Positions 36,353-47,556 of a stretch of 64,000 nucleotides of DNA are shown in pieces (positions within the stretch are counted from its first letter, which is position 1; each line of letters opens with the position of its first letter). Both the position numbers and the translations under genes were made by a program. Source of the stretch: Anaeromyxobacter sp. (GTDB taxonomy: Bacteria; Myxococcota; Myxococcia; Myxococcales; Anaeromyxobacteraceae); the NCBI GenBank assembly GCA_016718565.1, contig JADKCZ010000003.1:434001-498000 (forward strand). The letters are read 5' to 3'. Below the pieces are notes generated by a model, which was not told where the DNA came from, did not search any database, and saw only the letters and a program-made list of their open reading frames with translations.

Positions 36353-37477
36353 ATGGCCCGATCAGGTCCCCTTCGGGAGGGTCGCCGCGCCGCGCTCCAG
36401 CAGGCGCTGGGCGTGACCCGGGTGGCGCGCCTCACCGGGCTCGACCGGGCCGGGGTGGAGGTGGCGGCGGCCATCCGGCCCGGCGGCCACGTCCTGCAGA
36501 CCTGCGCCGGCAAGGGCGAGACCTGGCCCCAGGCCGTGGCCGGGGCGCTGGCCGAGACCGCCGAGCTGTGCGCCGCCGAGCAGCCCCTGGCCCTGGTGCA
36601 CGGCACCGCCGCCGAGCTGCGGCAGCGGTTCGGCGCCCGCGGGGTGGTGGGTCCGGCCGACCTGGCCCCCGCCCTGGCCACCCCGGGCTGGGACCACATC
36701 CGGCTGGCCTGGCGCGCCGCCGACGACCTGGCCACCGGCCACCCCTGCCTGGTGCCGGCCCACGCCGTGCATTGCCCGCCCGAGGGAGCCGAGCCGCTCG
36801 GGCCGGCGGTGGTGCCCTGGACCTCCAACGGCATGGGGGCCCATCCGCGCCGCGAGGCCGCCCTGCTCCACGCGCTGCTGGAGGTCTGCGAGCGGGACCA
36901 GCTGGCGCGCGCGCTGCCGCGGGGCTTCACGCCGGCCGCGGTGCGCACCCGGCTCCTCGCGCCGGGGTCGCTGCCCCGGTCGGCGCCGCGCACCGCCGCC
37001 TGGGTGGCCCGGCTCGCGGCGCGCGGCTTCCAGGTCCACCTGCTCGACGCCACCGCCGCCCTCGGCCTGCCCTGCGCCGCCGCGGTGCTGGTGGATCGGG
37101 AGGGCGGTCCGGTGCCGGTGGCGGCCGGCTACGCCTGCCGGCTGGGGCGCGACGAGGCGCTGCTGGCGGCGCTGCTCGAGGCGGCCCAGTCGCGGCTCAC
37201 CGAGATCCACGGCGCCCGCGAGGACGTGCTGCACGACGACCGCGCCGCCGCCCTGCCGCTGGCCGCCCGGCTGGCCCGCGCCCGCCCGGCCCGCCGCGCC
37301 GCGGCGCTGCCCGACCTCTCGGCCCCCGACCCGCGCGCCGCCCTGCGCCTGGTGCTGGAGCGGCTGCGCCGCGCCGGCCTGGCGCGGGTGGCGGCCTCGG
37401 ACCTGGCCGCCCCCGCCGGCCTGTGCGTGGTGAAGGTGCTGGTGCCCGGCCTCCTGCGCTCGGAGCTCCTCGGATGA
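36353..37477 (+). CDS. YcaO-domain protein (peptide backbone-activating ATPase)
   Basis: 374 residues from ATG 36353 (AAGGGAG site). The YcaO ATP-site motifs are present: AVAGALAETAELCAAEQ (E-x3-E region, about 65-80), and HPRREAALLHALLEVCERDQLAR (about 165-187, matching the ALLEVxERD helix). The C-terminus VVKVLVPGLLRSELLG is the usual YcaO end (V-P-G-L). YcaO enzymes phosphorylate peptide backbone amides; with a TfuA partner, they install thioamides, as in MCR and in trifolitoxin-like peptides. The next gene is TfuA, coupled by ATGA. Confidence 0.9.
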   Translation: MARSGPLREGRRAALQQALGVTRVARLTGLDRAGVEVAAAIRPGGHVLQTCAGKGETWPQAVAGALAETAELCAAEQPLALVHGTAAELRQRFGARGVVGPADLAPALATPGWDHIRLAWRAADDLATGHPCLVPAHAVHCPPEGAEPLGPAVVPWTSNGMGAHPRREAALLHALLEVCERDQLARALPRGFTPAAVRTRLLAPGSLPRSAPRTAAWVARLAARGFQVHLLDATAALGLPCAAAVLVDREGGPVPVAAGYACRLGRDEALLAALLEAAQSRLTEIHGAREDVLHDDRAAALPLAARLARARPARRAAALPDLSAPDPRAALRLVLERLRRAGLARVAASDLAAPAGLCVVKVLVPGLLRSELLG

Positions 37478-38709
37478 GCCGCCCGCCGCCCTCCCCCCGG
37501 CCGGTCCGCCCGGCCGCCCGCCCCCGCGCCGCCGACCTGGTGGTCTTCCTGGGCCCCTCGCTGCCGGCCGCCGAGGCGCGCCGCCTGGCGCCCTGCCGGG
37601 TGCTGCCGCCGGCCCGGGCCGGCGACCTCTTCGCCGTGCTGCCGGAGCGGCCGCTGGCCATCGCCCTGGTGGACGGGGTCTTCGAGGCGGCGCCGTCGGT
37701 GTGGCACCACGAGCTCCTGGCGGCCCAGGCGGCCGGGGTCCAGGTGTTCGGCGGCGCCTCCATGGGCGCCCTGCGGGCGGCCGAGCTGGCCCCCTACGGC
37801 GTGGTGGGGGTGGGGCGCATCTTCGGCTGGTACCGCGACGGGGTGCTGGCCGACGACGCCGACGTGGCGCTGCTGCACGCCGGGCGGGAGCAGCGGTGGC
37901 GGCCGCTCTCGGTGCCGCTGGTGGACGTGCGCGCCGCCGCGCTGGCCGCGGTGGCCGGCGGCCTGTGCACCGGCCGCGAGGGCCGGCGGCTGGTGGCGGC
38001 GGCGGCGGCCCTCTTCTACCAGGGGCGCACCTGGCCGGCGGTCCTGGCGGCGACGCGCCTGCCCGCGGCGGCGCGCCGGCGGCTGGCGGCCTGGCTGCCG
38101 CGCGCCCCCTCGCAGAAGGCCGAGGACGCGCGCGCCACGGTGGCCGCCGCCGCCGCCTTCGCGGCCGCCCGGCGCGCCGGGGCCCCGGCCCCGCCCCCGG
38201 TCGCGCTGCCGCCCCTGCCCTCCCACGCGCGGCGCCTGCGCCTCGCCACGGCCCGCTCGGTGCGCCCGGATGGGCGCGGCGTGCCGTCCGGCCGGGTGCT
38301 CCGGGCCCTGTCGCGCCGGCCCGACGCCGACCGGCTGGCGGCGCAGGGGCTGCGGCGCGGGCTGCTGGCCGCGCTGGCCCGCTCGCTCGGCGTGGCGGTG
38401 GATGCCGCCGCCCGGGCCGAGGCGGAGCGGCGCTGGCTCTCGCCGCTGGGCGTGGCCCCGGCGGAGCGGGCCGGCTTCCTGGCGGCCTGCGGCCTCGACG
38501 AGGGCGCCGCCGGCCGGCTGGTGGAGGACCTGGCGCTGGAGGCCGCGCTGCTCGAGGCCGCAGGCACCGTGCTGCCCGACGGCCCAGGCCGCCTGGAGGG
38601 GCTGGCGCTGGGGGCCCGGCTCACCGGCGCCTGGGTCGAGGCGCTGGGGGGAAGCCCGCCCGCCGCGGCCAGGCGCCGGCCGCGCGCCGGCCCGGGACGG
38701 CGCGGCTGA
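37474..38709 (+). CDS. TfuA-like protein
   Basis: 411 residues. The TfuA core is clear in residues 20-190: VVFLGPSLPAAEARRLAPCRVLPPARAGDLFAVLPE, ALVDGVFEAAPSVWHHELL, GGASMGALRAAELAPYGVVGVG, WYRDGVLADDADVALLHAG. TfuA partners with YcaO to deliver sulfur or aid thioamide formation. The C-terminal 200 residues (LFYQGRTWPAVLAATRLP ... GARLTGAWVEALGG) are Ala/Arg-rich helices without a recognised domain. The frame starts at ATG 37474, overlapping the YcaO stop (ATGA), so the two proteins are made together. Confidence 0.88.
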   Translation: MSRPPPSPRPVRPAARPRAADLVVFLGPSLPAAEARRLAPCRVLPPARAGDLFAVLPERPLAIALVDGVFEAAPSVWHHELLAAQAAGVQVFGGASMGALRAAELAPYGVVGVGRIFGWYRDGVLADDADVALLHAGREQRWRPLSVPLVDVRAAALAAVAGGLCTGREGRRLVAAAAALFYQGRTWPAVLAATRLPAAARRRLAAWLPRAPSQKAEDARATVAAAAAFAAARRAGAPAPPPVALPPLPSHARRLRLATARSVRPDGRGVPSGRVLRALSRRPDADRLAAQGLRRGLLAALARSLGVAVDAAARAEAERRWLSPLGVAPAERAGFLAACGLDEGAAGRLVEDLALEAALLEAAGTVLPDGPGRLEGLALGARLTGAWVEALGGSPPAAARRRPRAGPGRRG

Positions 38710-38760
38710 GCGGATCCGCCGGAAGGCCGGGCCGCCGGACCGCCGGACCGCCGTCGCCGG

Positions 38761-39828
38761 CTACTGCCGCCGGAACCAGAGCGCCTGGCGCGCCACCGGC
38801 TCGGCCTTGCGCTCCAGCGCGGCCAGCTGCGGGCCGGTGAGGGGCGTGAAGGCGCGGGCGATGGCCACGTCCTCCTCGAGCTGGGCGACGGAGTCGACAC
38901 CCACGATGACGGTGGAGACCGGCTGCGACAGCACGTAGCGCATGGCCTCCTTCATGGTGAGCGTGCCGCCGCGGGTGGCCTTGACCGAGGCGCGCTGCTG
39001 CTCGGGCGGGGGCGGCTGCCAGCCGGCCAGCAGCCGGCCGCGGGCCGGGATCTTCATGCCGATGATCCCCAGCTCCCGCTCCACCGCCAGCGGGAGCAGG
39101 TCCTTCTGGAAGGGCAGGTGGTGCGGATCGGCGGCGTTGAACGCCATGAGGACGCAGTCGAAGGGGAAGCGCCGGATGGCCTCGGCCAGCACGTCCGGGT
39201 CGGTGTGGCCGGAGAGGCCGAGGAAGCGGGTCAGCCCCTGCGCCCGGGCCCGCTCGAAGGCCTCCAGGGCGCCGCCCTTGGCGCACACCGCCTCCACGTC
39301 GGCCATGGTGCCCATGGCGTGCAGCTGCCACAGGTCGACGTGGCTGGTCTGGAGGAGCTCGAGCGACTGGTCGAGGAGCCGCAGCGACCCGTCGCGGGTC
39401 CGGTCGTGGGTCTTGGTGGCCACGAAGACCTGGCCGCGCCGCCGCTTCAGCACCTGCCCGACGTAGCGCTCGCTCCAGCGGGCCTCGCCGCCGTAGCGGG
39501 CCGAGGTGTCGAGGTAGTTCACGCCGAGGTCGAGGGCCCGCTCCAGGATGGGCAGCGCCACCGCCTCGTTGTCCGGCTGCTCCAGCGCCGCCTGGCACCC
39601 CAGGCTGAAGAGGCCGACCCGGTGCCCGGTCCGGCCCAGGTTGCGGGTGGGCATCGAGCCGGCGGTGGCCGGGTTCCAGGGGCCGGCGGCCGGGCGCGGC
39701 GGCCGGGCCTCCGCCTCGTCGCGGGCCAGGGCCCGGCTCCCCACCGCGCCGAGCGCCGCGGCGGCGCCGAGCTTGAGGAGATCGCGGCGGCGCAGGGCGC
39801 CGGGGGGCGCGGGCTTCTTGGTGGCCAT
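38761..39828 (-). CDS. Tat-exported aldo/keto reductase-type protein
   Basis: 355 residues. A twin-arginine leader (RRRDLLKLGAAAALGAVGSRALA) begins after MATKKPAPPGAL. The aldo/keto reductase barrel follows with the tetrad: Asp in NYLDTS, Tyr in RYGGEA, Lys in VATKTH, His in WQLHAMG. Predicted NADPH-dependent carbonyl reductase, exported folded to the periplasm. A periplasmic reductase with no NADPH supply is odd; a flavin- or quinone-linked role is possible. Convergent with tfuA. Confidence 0.88.
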   Translation of the reverse strand: MATKKPAPPGALRRRDLLKLGAAAALGAVGSRALARDEAEARPPRPAAGPWNPATAGSMPTRNLGRTGHRVGLFSLGCQAALEQPDNEAVALPILERALDLGVNYLDTSARYGGEARWSERYVGQVLKRRRGQVFVATKTHDRTRDGSLRLLDQSLELLQTSHVDLWQLHAMGTMADVEAVCAKGGALEAFERARAQGLTRFLGLSGHTDPDVLAEAIRRFPFDCVLMAFNAADPHHLPFQKDLLPLAVERELGIIGMKIPARGRLLAGWQPPPPEQQRASVKATRGGTLTMKEAMRYVLSQPVSTVIVGVDSVAQLEEDVAIARAFTPLTGPQLAALERKAEPVARQALWFRRQ

Positions 39829-39878
39829 GGGGCACCTCGGTGGCGGGCCGGAATCGTGGCACGCCTGCGGCGGCTGGC

Positions 39879-40523
39879 TCAAGGCCCCGGCGGCTCCTCG
39901 GAGAGCGCGCCGGTGCGCCAGCCCAGCCGGATGGAGCCGACCCGGAGCGCCAGCGCGGTGAGCACGCCGGCGGTGGCGGCCAGCCGGGTGGTCTGGCCGG
40001 CCAGGCCGTCCACCAGCACGAAGACCGAGCAGCCGGCCACCGCCGCCACGGCGTAGAACTGGCCGGGCTTGAAGAGGAGCGGCTCGTCGCGCACCAGCAC
40101 GTCGCGCAGCAGCCCGCCCCCCACCGCGTTGACCGTGCCCACCAGCACCGCCGAGAGCGGCGGCAGGTCGAGCAGCAGCGCCTTCTGGGCGCCGTAGACC
40201 GCGTAGAGCCCCAGGCCGACGGCGTCGGCCAGCAGGATGCCGAGGCGCAGCCGGTCGAGGTAGCGGGCGAAGAAGACGCCCACCGCGGCCCCCACCAGCA
40301 CCACCGCCAGGTAGCGGCCGTCGCGCAGGGCGGCCGGGGGCCCCGCCTGCAGGAAGAGGCCGTCCCGCAGCAGCGCGCCGCCCAGCCCGACCACCAGCGC
40401 CAGCACCACCGCGCCCACCAGGTCGTAGCGCTTCTGCCGGGCCGCCATGGCGCCGGTGGCGGCGAAGAGCCCGACGGCCGCGAGGTCGACGGCCAGCGGC
40501 AGCTGGAAGGGGAGATCCTGCAC
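39879..40523 (-). CDS. UPF0126 / TRIC-family membrane protein
   Basis: About 214 residues from GTG 40523, with seven hydrophobic helices and the two UPF0126 repeats: LFAATGAMAARQKRYDLVGAVVLALVVGLGGALLRDGLF and the second, SAVLVGTVNAVGGGLLRDVLVRDEPLLF. Bacterial members are TRIC-like trimeric cation channels. A longer start (40559) would add a few polar residues. Confidence 0.85.
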   Translation of the reverse strand: MQDLPFQLPLAVDLAAVGLFAATGAMAARQKRYDLVGAVVLALVVGLGGALLRDGLFLQAGPPAALRDGRYLAVVLVGAAVGVFFARYLDRLRLGILLADAVGLGLYAVYGAQKALLLDLPPLSAVLVGTVNAVGGGLLRDVLVRDEPLLFKPGQFYAVAAVAGCSVFVLVDGLAGQTTRLAATAGVLTALALRVGSIRLGWRTGALSEEPPGP

Positions 40524-40684
40524 GTCGGCGGGATACCACGCGCCCCTTCCGCGAACCACCCGGGGCGAGGCGCGGTCGCCCAGTGCGCGCCGCCACCGCC
40601 GTCGCCGGGCCCGGCCGCGCCGGCCGGTTGCTGGCGAGCCCTCGCGCCCCGTGTTAACGGGATGCCCGGAGGTCCAGCCGACGC

Positions 40685-40996
40685 ATGAACGTGCTCAGCG
40701 CCCGCCTGCAGGTCATCCACTCCGCCGACGCCGGGGCCCAGGGCCGGGTCTACGCGCTGGGCGCCGACGAGGTCTCGCTGGGGCGCGAGGCCACCAGCAC
40801 CATCGTCATCGCCACCGAGCAGGCCTCGCGCCAGCACGCCCGCATCGTGCTGGTGGGCGAGGCCCACCTGCTGCAGGACCTCGGCTCGACCAACGGGACC
40901 TTCGTCAACTCGAAGCCGGTCACCGAGCAGCGGCTCCAGCCGGGAGACGTGCTGCGCATCGCCTCCACGGTGATGAAGTACCTGGTCGAGCCGTAG
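40685..40996 (+). CDS. FHA-domain protein
   Basis: 103 residues that are essentially one forkhead-associated domain: GRVYALGADEVSLGREATSTIVIATEQASRQHARIVL, LQDLGSTNGTFVN, GDVLRIASTVMKYLV. The Arg in LGR, the SRxHA and the TNG loop, which bind phosphothreonine peptides, are present. No other domain, so it is an adapter for a Ser/Thr kinase system elsewhere. Convergent with the SUF operon, 1 base apart. Confidence 0.9.
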   Translation: MNVLSARLQVIHSADAGAQGRVYALGADEVSLGREATSTIVIATEQASRQHARIVLVGEAHLLQDLGSTNGTFVNSKPVTEQRLQPGDVLRIASTVMKYLVEP

Positions 40997-40997
40997 C

Positions 40998-41555
40998 TCA
41001 GAGCATGCCGAGCTGCAGCCTGGCCGCCTCGCTCATGCGCGAGGGGTCCCAGGGCGGGTCGAAGACCAGCTCCACGTCGGCCTGCTTCACGCCCGGCACC
41101 GAGAGGCACTTGCGGCGCACGTCGTCCACCAGCACCGGCCCCACCCCGCAGCCCGGCGCGGTGAGCGTCATGTGGACCAGCACGCGGTGGCCGCCCTCCA
41201 CCGGCTCGCTGGCCACCGAGTAGATCAGCCCCAGCTCCACCACGTTGGAGGGGATCTCCGGGTCGTAGACGTCCTCCAGCGCCTTGAGCACCTTGGCCTC
41301 GTCGAAGGGTCCCTCCAGCGAGGTGGCGCGGGCCTCGGCGGCCGCCCTGGCCTCGGCCACGTACTTGTCGCCGAGCGCGTCGGCGTCCTCGCCGGCCACG
41401 CGCAGCAGCTGGCCGCGGTCGTTCATGAGCGTGAAGCTGCCGCCCAGCGACTGCTGCAGCACCAGCCAGGCCCCCTCGGGCACCAGCGCCACCTCGCCCT
41501 GCGGGATGAGGGTGGCCTCCACGCTGCGCAGCAGGATGACGGGCTCGCGGGCCAT
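40998..41555 (-). CDS. sufT: Iron-sulfur cluster assembly protein SufT (DUF59)
   Basis: 185 residues. The C-terminal DUF59/MIP18 domain reads KVLKALEDVYDPEIPSNVVELGLIYSV ... MTLTAPGCGVGPVLVDDVRRKCLSVPGVKQADVELVFDPPW, with the DPEIP and PGCG elements; an N-terminal domain of about 90 residues (ATLIPQGEVALVPEGAWLVLQQSLGGSFTLM) is typical of SufT. Supports cluster maturation of target proteins. Last gene of the SUF operon, 10 bases after sufU. Confidence 0.92.
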   Translation of the reverse strand: MAREPVILLRSVEATLIPQGEVALVPEGAWLVLQQSLGGSFTLMNDRGQLLRVAGEDADALGDKYVAEARAAAEARATSLEGPFDEAKVLKALEDVYDPEIPSNVVELGLIYSVASEPVEGGHRVLVHMTLTAPGCGVGPVLVDDVRRKCLSVPGVKQADVELVFDPPWDPSRMSEAARLQLGML

Positions 41556-41565
41556 GGCGGGGCTC

Positions 41566-42015
41566 CTACTCGGTGGAGGTGGCGGCGTCGCCCTTGAGGG
41601 CGGCGCGCAGGGTGTGCCAGGCCAGGCTGGCGCACTTCACCCGGGTGGGGAACTCGTGCACCCCGCCGAAGACGGCCAGCTTGCCCAGGGCCTCCAGGTC
41701 GGGCGCGGCGCCCGGCCCCTCGGTGACCAGGGCGTGGAAGACCTGGAACATGGCCTCCACCTCCTCGGGGCGCTTCCCCTTCACCAGGCCGGTCATGACC
41801 GAGGCCGAGGCCCGGCTGATGGCGCAGCCGGTGCCGGTGAAGTGGACCTCGCGGATGGCGCCGTCCGCCACCCGCGCCTGGACGTCGAGGTGGTCGCCGC
41901 ACAGCGGGTTCAGCCCCTCGGCGTGGTGGGTGGCGTCCGGCAGCGGCCCGAAGTTCCGGGGCCGCTTGCCGTGGTCCAGGATCACCTCCTGGTAGAGGTC
42001 GGTGAGCTCGCTCAC
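41566..42015 (-). CDS. sufU: SufU, Zn-dependent sulfur transfer protein
   Basis: 149 residues from GTG 42015. Three cysteines in the SufU pattern: NPLCGDHLD, GTGCAISRASASVM and VKCASLAWHTL. SufU accepts persulfide sulfur from SufS and passes it on for cluster building; the conserved Asp after the first Cys (GDH) is the zinc ligand. It overlaps sufS by 4 bases (GTGA). Confidence 0.92.
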   Translation of the reverse strand: MSELTDLYQEVILDHGKRPRNFGPLPDATHHAEGLNPLCGDHLDVQARVADGAIREVHFTGTGCAISRASASVMTGLVKGKRPEEVEAMFQVFHALVTEGPGAAPDLEALGKLAVFGGVHEFPTRVKCASLAWHTLRAALKGDAATSTE

Positions 42016-43319
42016 GAGAAGATCTTCCTGGCGGCGTGCAGCGCCCGCACCAGCGCCTCCACGTCGGCGCTGGTGTTGTAGAGGGCGAAGGAGGCCCGGC
42101 TGGTGGCCGGCACGCCGAGCCGCTTCATGAGCGGCTGGGCGCAGTGGTGGCCGGCGCGGATGGCCACCCCCTGCCGGTCCACGATGGTGGCCAGGTCGTG
42201 CGGGTGGACGTCGCCCATGAGGAAGCTGAGCGCGCCGGCCCGGCGGCGCGGCGTGCCCACCAGCCGGACGTCCGGCAGGGCGCGCAGCGCCTCCTCGGCC
42301 TGGGCCAGCAGCGAGGCCTCGTGGGCCGCCACCGCCGGCAGCCCCACCGCCGAGAGGTAGTCGAGCGCCGCCGCCAGGCCGATGGCGCCGGCGATGTGCG
42401 GCGTGCCGGCCTCGAACTTGTACGGCAGCTCGTTGAAGGTGGTCTTCTCGAAGGTCACCGAGCGGATCATGTCGCCGCCGCCCTGCCAGGGCGGCATGGC
42501 GAGCAGGTGCTCGCGGCGCCCCCACAGGACGCCGATGCCGGTGGGGCCGTACACCTTGTGGCCGCTCCAGACGTAGAAGTCGGCGCCCATGGCGCCCACG
42601 TCGGCGCCCAGGTGCGGCATCCCCTGGGCCCCGTCCACCAGCACCGGGATGCCGCGGGCGCGCGCCAGGGCGATGACCTCGGCCAGCGGGGTCACCGTGC
42701 CCAGCGCGTTGGAGACCTGGGTCACCGCCAGCAGCCGGACCCGCGGCCCCAGCAGCCCCTCCAGCGCGGCCAGGTCGAGATCGCCGGCGTCGTCGATGGG
42801 GGCCGGCACCACCCGGGCCCCCTTCTCGGCGCAGAGCAGCTGCCAGGGCACGATGTTGGAGTGGTGCTCGAGCGTGGTGACCACCACCTCGTCGCCCGGG
42901 CCGACGCGCTGCCGCCCGAAGGTCTGGGCCACCAGGTTGACCGCCTCGGTGGCGCCGCGCACGAAGATCACCTCGCGCGGATCGGCCGAGAGGAACCTGG
43001 CCACCGTCCGGCGCGCCCCCTCGAAGGCCTTGGTGGCCCGCTCGGAGAGGGCGTGCACGCCGCGGTGCACGTTGGCGTTGTCCCGCTCGTAGTAGCGGGC
43101 CACCGCGTCGATGACGGCGCGCGGCTTCTGGGTGGTGGCGGCGTTGTCCAGGTAGACCAGCAGCCGGCCGTGCACCTCCTGGTGCAGCGCCGGGAAGTCG
43201 GCGCGCAGCCGCGCCACGTCGAGGGGCGGGGGCGCGGCGCCTGCGGCGGGCCCGGGCGGCGGGGCGGCGGCCAGGGGCGGGGCCGCGGGCGGCCGGGCGC
43301 TGGTGGGGAGGCCGCTCAC
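42012..43319 (-). CDS. sufS: Cysteine desulfurase SufS
   Basis: 435 residues from GTG 43319. PLP-dependent: Lys in VWSGHKVYGPTGIG, catalytic Cys in RAGHHCAQPLM. Core phrases LDNAATTQKPRAVIDAV, TLEHHSNIVPWQ. The first 32 residues are Pro/Ala-rich (RPPAAPPLAAAPPPGPAAGAAPPP), not part of the usual enzyme; possibly a disordered docking tail. Overlaps sufD by 4 bases. Confidence 0.94.
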   Translation of the reverse strand: MSGLPTSARPPAAPPLAAAPPPGPAAGAAPPPLDVARLRADFPALHQEVHGRLLVYLDNAATTQKPRAVIDAVARYYERDNANVHRGVHALSERATKAFEGARRTVARFLSADPREVIFVRGATEAVNLVAQTFGRQRVGPGDEVVVTTLEHHSNIVPWQLLCAEKGARVVPAPIDDAGDLDLAALEGLLGPRVRLLAVTQVSNALGTVTPLAEVIALARARGIPVLVDGAQGMPHLGADVGAMGADFYVWSGHKVYGPTGIGVLWGRREHLLAMPPWQGGGDMIRSVTFEKTTFNELPYKFEAGTPHIAGAIGLAAALDYLSAVGLPAVAAHEASLLAQAEEALRALPDVRLVGTPRRRAGALSFLMGDVHPHDLATIVDRQGVAIRAGHHCAQPLMKRLGVPATSRASFALYNTSADVEALVRALHAARKIFS

Positions 43320-44646
43320 GCCGCCTCCAGGAGCCTGAGGCCGCCGGGCAGCCGGCCGGCCACCAGCTCGCGGGCGCGGGCCCGCAGGGGCTCGGGGCGC
43401 ACCATCTCCACCAGCTCGGCCGCGAAGGCGTAGATCAGCAGCGAGCGGGCCGCCGCCTCGTCCAGGCCGCGCGAGCGCAGGTAGAACATGGAGGTCTCGT
43501 CGAGCCGGCCCACCGTGCCGCCGTGGCCGCACTTCACGTCGTCGGCCAGGATCTCCAGCTGCGGCCGGGTGTCGACGGTGGCGTCGTCGGAGAGCAGCAG
43601 GTTGGAGTTCATCTGGCGGGCCTGGGTCTTCTGGGCCCCCGGCAGCACCCGCACCAGCCCGGTGAAGACCCCGCGGGCGTGGCCGTCGAGGATGCCCTTG
43701 AAGGTCTCGGTGGTGGTGCAGCGGGGCGCGGCGTGCTCCACCACCGACAGGTGGTCGGAGAGCTGCCGGCCGCCGCACAGCGACAGGCCGGAGAGGTGGC
43801 ACTCGGCCCCCTCGCCGGCCATGCGGGCGTGCACCTCGGCCCGGGCCACCAGCCCGCCCAGCGAGAGCGAGTGGGAGAGGAAGCGGCTGCCGGCCGCCTG
43901 CTCCACGTGCAGCGAGGCCAGGTGGTAGGCCAGCAGGCCGTCCTCCTGGAAGCGGTAGTGGTCCACCCGGGCGCCCTCCTCCAGCACGATCTCGGCCACC
44001 GGGGCGGTCAGGTAGGTCTCCTCGTCCGGGCCCAGGTAGTGCTCCACCACGGTGCACAGGGACCCCTGGCCGGCCAGCACCAGGGTGCGCGGGAAGGCCG
44101 CCACCGCGCCGCCGGGCGCGCCGCCCACGTGGATGATCCGGATGGGCGGGGCCACCGCGGCGCCGGCCGGCAGGTGCAGGAAGGCGCCGTCCTCGAAGAG
44201 CGCGGCGCTGGCGGCCACCAGGGCGGCCCCCTCGGGCCGGGCCAGGCGGCCCAGGTGCGGCTGGACGTGGCCGGGGGCCTCGCGCAGGGCCTCGCCCAGC
44301 GAGAGCAGCGTGGCGCCGGCCGGCAGCCCGGCGCGGCGGGTCAGGTCCGGCCGGTAGCGGCCGTTCACGAAGACCAGGCGCGGCCCCTCCAGCTTGCCGG
44401 CCCGGGCCAGCAGGGCCGGCAGGTCCGGCCCGGCCGCGTCGGGGCGGTGGCGGGCCAGGGTCAGCGCCGAGAGCGGCGCCAGGCTGGTGTAGCGCCAGGC
44501 CTCCAGGCGGGTGGTGGGCAGGCCGGCGGAGCGGAAGGCGGAGAGGCCGCGCAGCCGCGCCTCGACCAGCCAGGCGGGCTCGCCGGCGGTGGGGGTGAAG
44601 GCGGCGGCCAGGCTCTCGGAGGCCGGGGTGACGGTGGCGGCGACGG

Positions 44647-44650
<4 letters not shown>
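43316..44650 (-). CDS. sufD: Fe-S scaffold protein SufD
   Basis: 444 residues. N-terminal segment EAWRYTSLAPLSALTLARH and the beta-helix part typical of SufB/SufD, with HYLGPDEETYLTAPVAEIVLEEGARVDHYRFQ, LLSDDATVDTRPQLEILADDVKCGHGGTVGRLDE and DEAAARSLLIYAFAAELVEM. SufD forms the SufBC2D scaffold with SufB and SufC. GTG start overlaps the sufC stop. Confidence 0.94.
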
Positions 44651-46895
<2,245 letters not shown>

Positions 46896-46896
46896 G

Positions 46897-47364
46897 TCAG
46901 GTCACTCCGGGGACGACCGGGAGGGCGGTGGCGGGGACGCCGTCGCGGGCGGCGACGGCCAGGCGGTAGGGGCCGATGGAGGAGAGCGGCAGCTTCTGCA
47001 GGGCGCCGTGCACGGCGCGCGACACCGGGTCCCAGCTCCCCTTGGCCGGGCAGAAGGGCTCGATGCCGCACGGCGCACCCAGCGGCGTGCCGCACTCGGT
47101 CAGCGCGATGGGCCCCTCCAGCGCCTCCACCACCTCGGCCACCGAGATGGTCTCGGCGCTGCGGGCCAGGGCGTAGCCGCCGTGCCGGCCGCGGTGCGAG
47201 GACACCAGGTGGGCGCGCGACAGCTCCTTGCAGAGCTTGGAGACGGTGGGGAGCGGCACCCGGGAGCGGTCCGCCAGCGCCTGCGCCGTGAGGGTGCGCT
47301 CGCTGCGGGCCAGGTGCGCCAGGAGCACGATGGCGTAGTCGGTGAGCTTGCTCATCCTGATCAT
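46897..47364 (-). CDS. Rrf2-family Fe-S-sensing regulator of the SUF operon (SufR/IscR type)
   Basis: 155 residues from ATG 47364 (GGAGG site). Winged helix: MSKLTDYAIVLLAHLARSERTLTAQALADRSRVPLPTVSKLCKELSRAHLV, then GRHGGYALAR and the cluster loop with three cysteines (Cys 91, 99, 105; TECGTPLGAPCGIEPFCPAK), giving CX7CX5C, a variant of the IscR spacing. It should bind a [2Fe-2S] or [4Fe-4S] cluster and repress or activate suf. The gene is first in the operon and followed by sufB one base later. Confidence 0.9.
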   Translation of the reverse strand: MIRMSKLTDYAIVLLAHLARSERTLTAQALADRSRVPLPTVSKLCKELSRAHLVSSHRGRHGGYALARSAETISVAEVVEALEGPIALTECGTPLGAPCGIEPFCPAKGSWDPVSRAVHGALQKLPLSSIGPYRLAVAARDGVPATALPVVPGVT

Positions 47365-47406
47365 CCGGAACCTCCGCCCTCGGCCGTTGGCTGGAGAGAG
47401 CCATCG

Positions 47407-47462
47407 TGGACCGAAAAGGTCCAGATGCCGGTTGATCTAAAGACGGTCGTCTCGGATTTCAC
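47407..47462 (-). promoter_or_regulatory. Promoter and candidate operator of the suf operon
   Basis: On the minus strand GTGAAA (47462-47457) and TTAGAT (47440-47435) are 16 bases apart, a plausible sigma70 promoter. Just downstream, at 47423-47407, is a perfect palindrome TGGACC-N5-GGTCCA, positioned to straddle the start region of the transcript, where a bound repressor would block elongation. This may be the site of the Rrf2 protein encoded by the first gene. Confidence 0.5.
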
Positions 47463-47556
47463 GACCTTGGAGCGGACGATCTAGCCCCGTTTGGGGCTGT
47501 TCGGCTCCACGCCGGGCAGCCCGACCGCTGCCAGGGCGCGCGGCGGGGCCACCGGC

